Assembly: GCF_900116205.1 (NCBI RefSeq)
Contig: NZ_FOZS01000001.1
Location: 682,001 to 746,000, forward strand
DNA from: Halostagnicola kamekurae
Lineage (GTDB): Archaea; Halobacteriota; Halobacteria; Halobacteriales; Natrialbaceae
Length of the DNA stretch: 64,000 nt
Direction of reading: 5' to 3'
Shown here in pieces: positions 63,626 through 64,000 of this stretch. The translations under genes were made by a program, and so were the position numbers. The notes below the pieces were generated by a model. It searched no databases. It was not told the DNA's origin and saw only the letters and a list, made by a program, of their open reading frames with translations. The stretch's first letter is position 1, and the number at the start of each line of letters is the position of its first letter.

Positions 63626-63748
63626 GGTGCCGACGGGCGAGTCGGACGAAAATCCGCGGAAGTCGAACAAAACTCGGACGACGGTGCCGACGGGCGAGTC
63701 GGACGAAAATCCGCGGAAGTCGAACAAAACTCGGACGACGGCGCCGAC
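63626..63748. repeat. 57-bp tandem duplication
   Basis: A 57-bp unit beginning GGTGCCGACGGGCGAGTCGG occurs at 63626-63682 and again, identical, at 63683-63739, with a third partial start (GGCGCCGAC) at 63740-63748. Just before it, three imperfect copies of a GACTCGAGGTAGCGGAGCT-like unit lie at about 63576-63626. 57 is a multiple of three, so frames on either strand stay open, but no gene is convincing. It sits between the unknown gene and the dcd stop. Confidence 0.85.
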
Positions 63749-64000
63749 TAGCGTCCCTCGAGGTTCTCGCCCTGATAGCTCCCGTCGTAGGTCTCTTCGT
63801 GGTCGGCCTCGACGAGCACCAGCTGGGCGATACGGGCGCCGCGCTGGATCTCGATGTCGTGGTGGACCTGCAGGAGTCCCTCGCCGCGGCCCTCGTAGCC
63901 GGCGTCCCAGACTGCCGTGTTGAGCATACAGGAGTTGCGCATGAGCGACGAGCGCGGATAGACGAACCCGATGTGGCCGTCGGGGATCTCGATCCGCTCG
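63748..64000 (-). CDS. dcd: dCTP deaminase, C-terminal part (cut by window edge)
   Basis: The frame enters from the right edge and ends at 63748. It reads VYPRSSLMRNSCMLNTAVWD, then EGLLQVHHDIEIQRGARIAQ, VLVEADHEETYDGSYQGENL, with the PRSS substrate-binding motif of dCTP deaminase/dUTPase trimers. It makes dUMP precursors for thymidylate synthesis. The N-terminus is outside the window. The last codons touch the 57-bp repeat region. Confidence 0.9.
   Translation of the reverse strand, partial: ERIEIPDGHIGFVYPRSSLMRNSCMLNTAVWDAGYEGRGEGLLQVHHDIEIQRGARIAQLVLVEADHEETYDGSYQGENLEGR

Noticed and set aside
63627-63923. A plus-strand frame through the 57-bp repeats that continues opposite dcd
   Set aside because: Repetitive, continues as the antisense of dcd and has no homology that I recognise.

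Overview
The window is chromosomal DNA from a haloarchaeon. GC is high, encoded proteins are strongly acidic, the A-type ATP synthase operon is archaeal in gene order, and archaeal markers are present (eS6, aIF5A with deoxyhypusine synthase, Tfx, HTH_10/Bat-like regulators, UbaA, many small CxxC proteins). The frequent CTCGAG codon pairs, the DUF-type small proteins and the gene content suggest the Natrialbales (Natrinema/Haloterrigena/Natronorubrum-like). That placement is inference; no 16S gene is present.

Layout. 1-10.8 kb: end of a HAD phosphatase, an HTH_10 regulator, two MoeA paralogues (one fused to a periplasmic-binding-like domain), an alpha/beta hydrolase, a class C beta-lactamase-like serine hydrolase, an HTTM membrane protein, an SDR, a Tfx regulator and a TRAM protein. 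11.0-16.6 kb: electron transfer flavoprotein (etfBA), a prenyl diphosphate synthase, a cupin, a DUF373 membrane protein and a radical SAM protein with unusual cysteine spacing. 16.7-20.6 kb: a membrane-anchored winged-helix regulator diverging from an exported protein, a pilin-like protein and a VTE3-like quinone methyltransferase. 20.7-29.0 kb: atpHIKECFAB, without atpD. 29.2-30.5 kb: an AT-rich two-gene insertion encoding a Tat-exported protein and a small membrane protein.

30.9-36.8 kb: acyl-CoA synthetase, small zinc-ribbon and unknown proteins, ribosomal protein eS6, a TetR regulator, a degenerate prenyl-synthase-like protein and a small membrane protein. 36.8-43.5 kb is the most striking region. 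A resident beta-CASP RNase gene survives only as a frameshifted 5' fragment (36814-37237) and an in-frame 3' fragment (43314-43463). Between them lie about 6.1 kb of foreign-looking DNA: a frameshifted CapA-like gene, an HTH_10 regulator, a coupled FAD monooxygenase/hydrolase pair, and an intact, diverged, oppositely oriented copy of the same kind of RNase.

43.6-64 kb: a FocA/NirC-type channel fused to two universal stress domains, a sarcosine-oxidase-like flavoprotein, a degenerate M24 protein overlapping a UvrD-like helicase, small zinc-finger proteins around a 36-bp perfect palindrome, UbaA, an Hsp20-like protein, an ABC1/UbiB kinase-like protein and an enolase-superfamily enzyme. A hypusine cluster follows (aIF5A, an agmatinase-family enzyme, a Nif3-like protein, a GNAT, deoxyhypusine synthase). 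Then come a regulator with a candidate operator, an EamA transporter, a YdjM-like membrane protein, a 57-bp tandem duplication and the end of dCTP deaminase.

Functional themes are molybdenum cofactor, electron transfer and quinone methylation beside ATP synthase, and aIF5A maturation. All family names come from motif recognition by eye; no database search was run.
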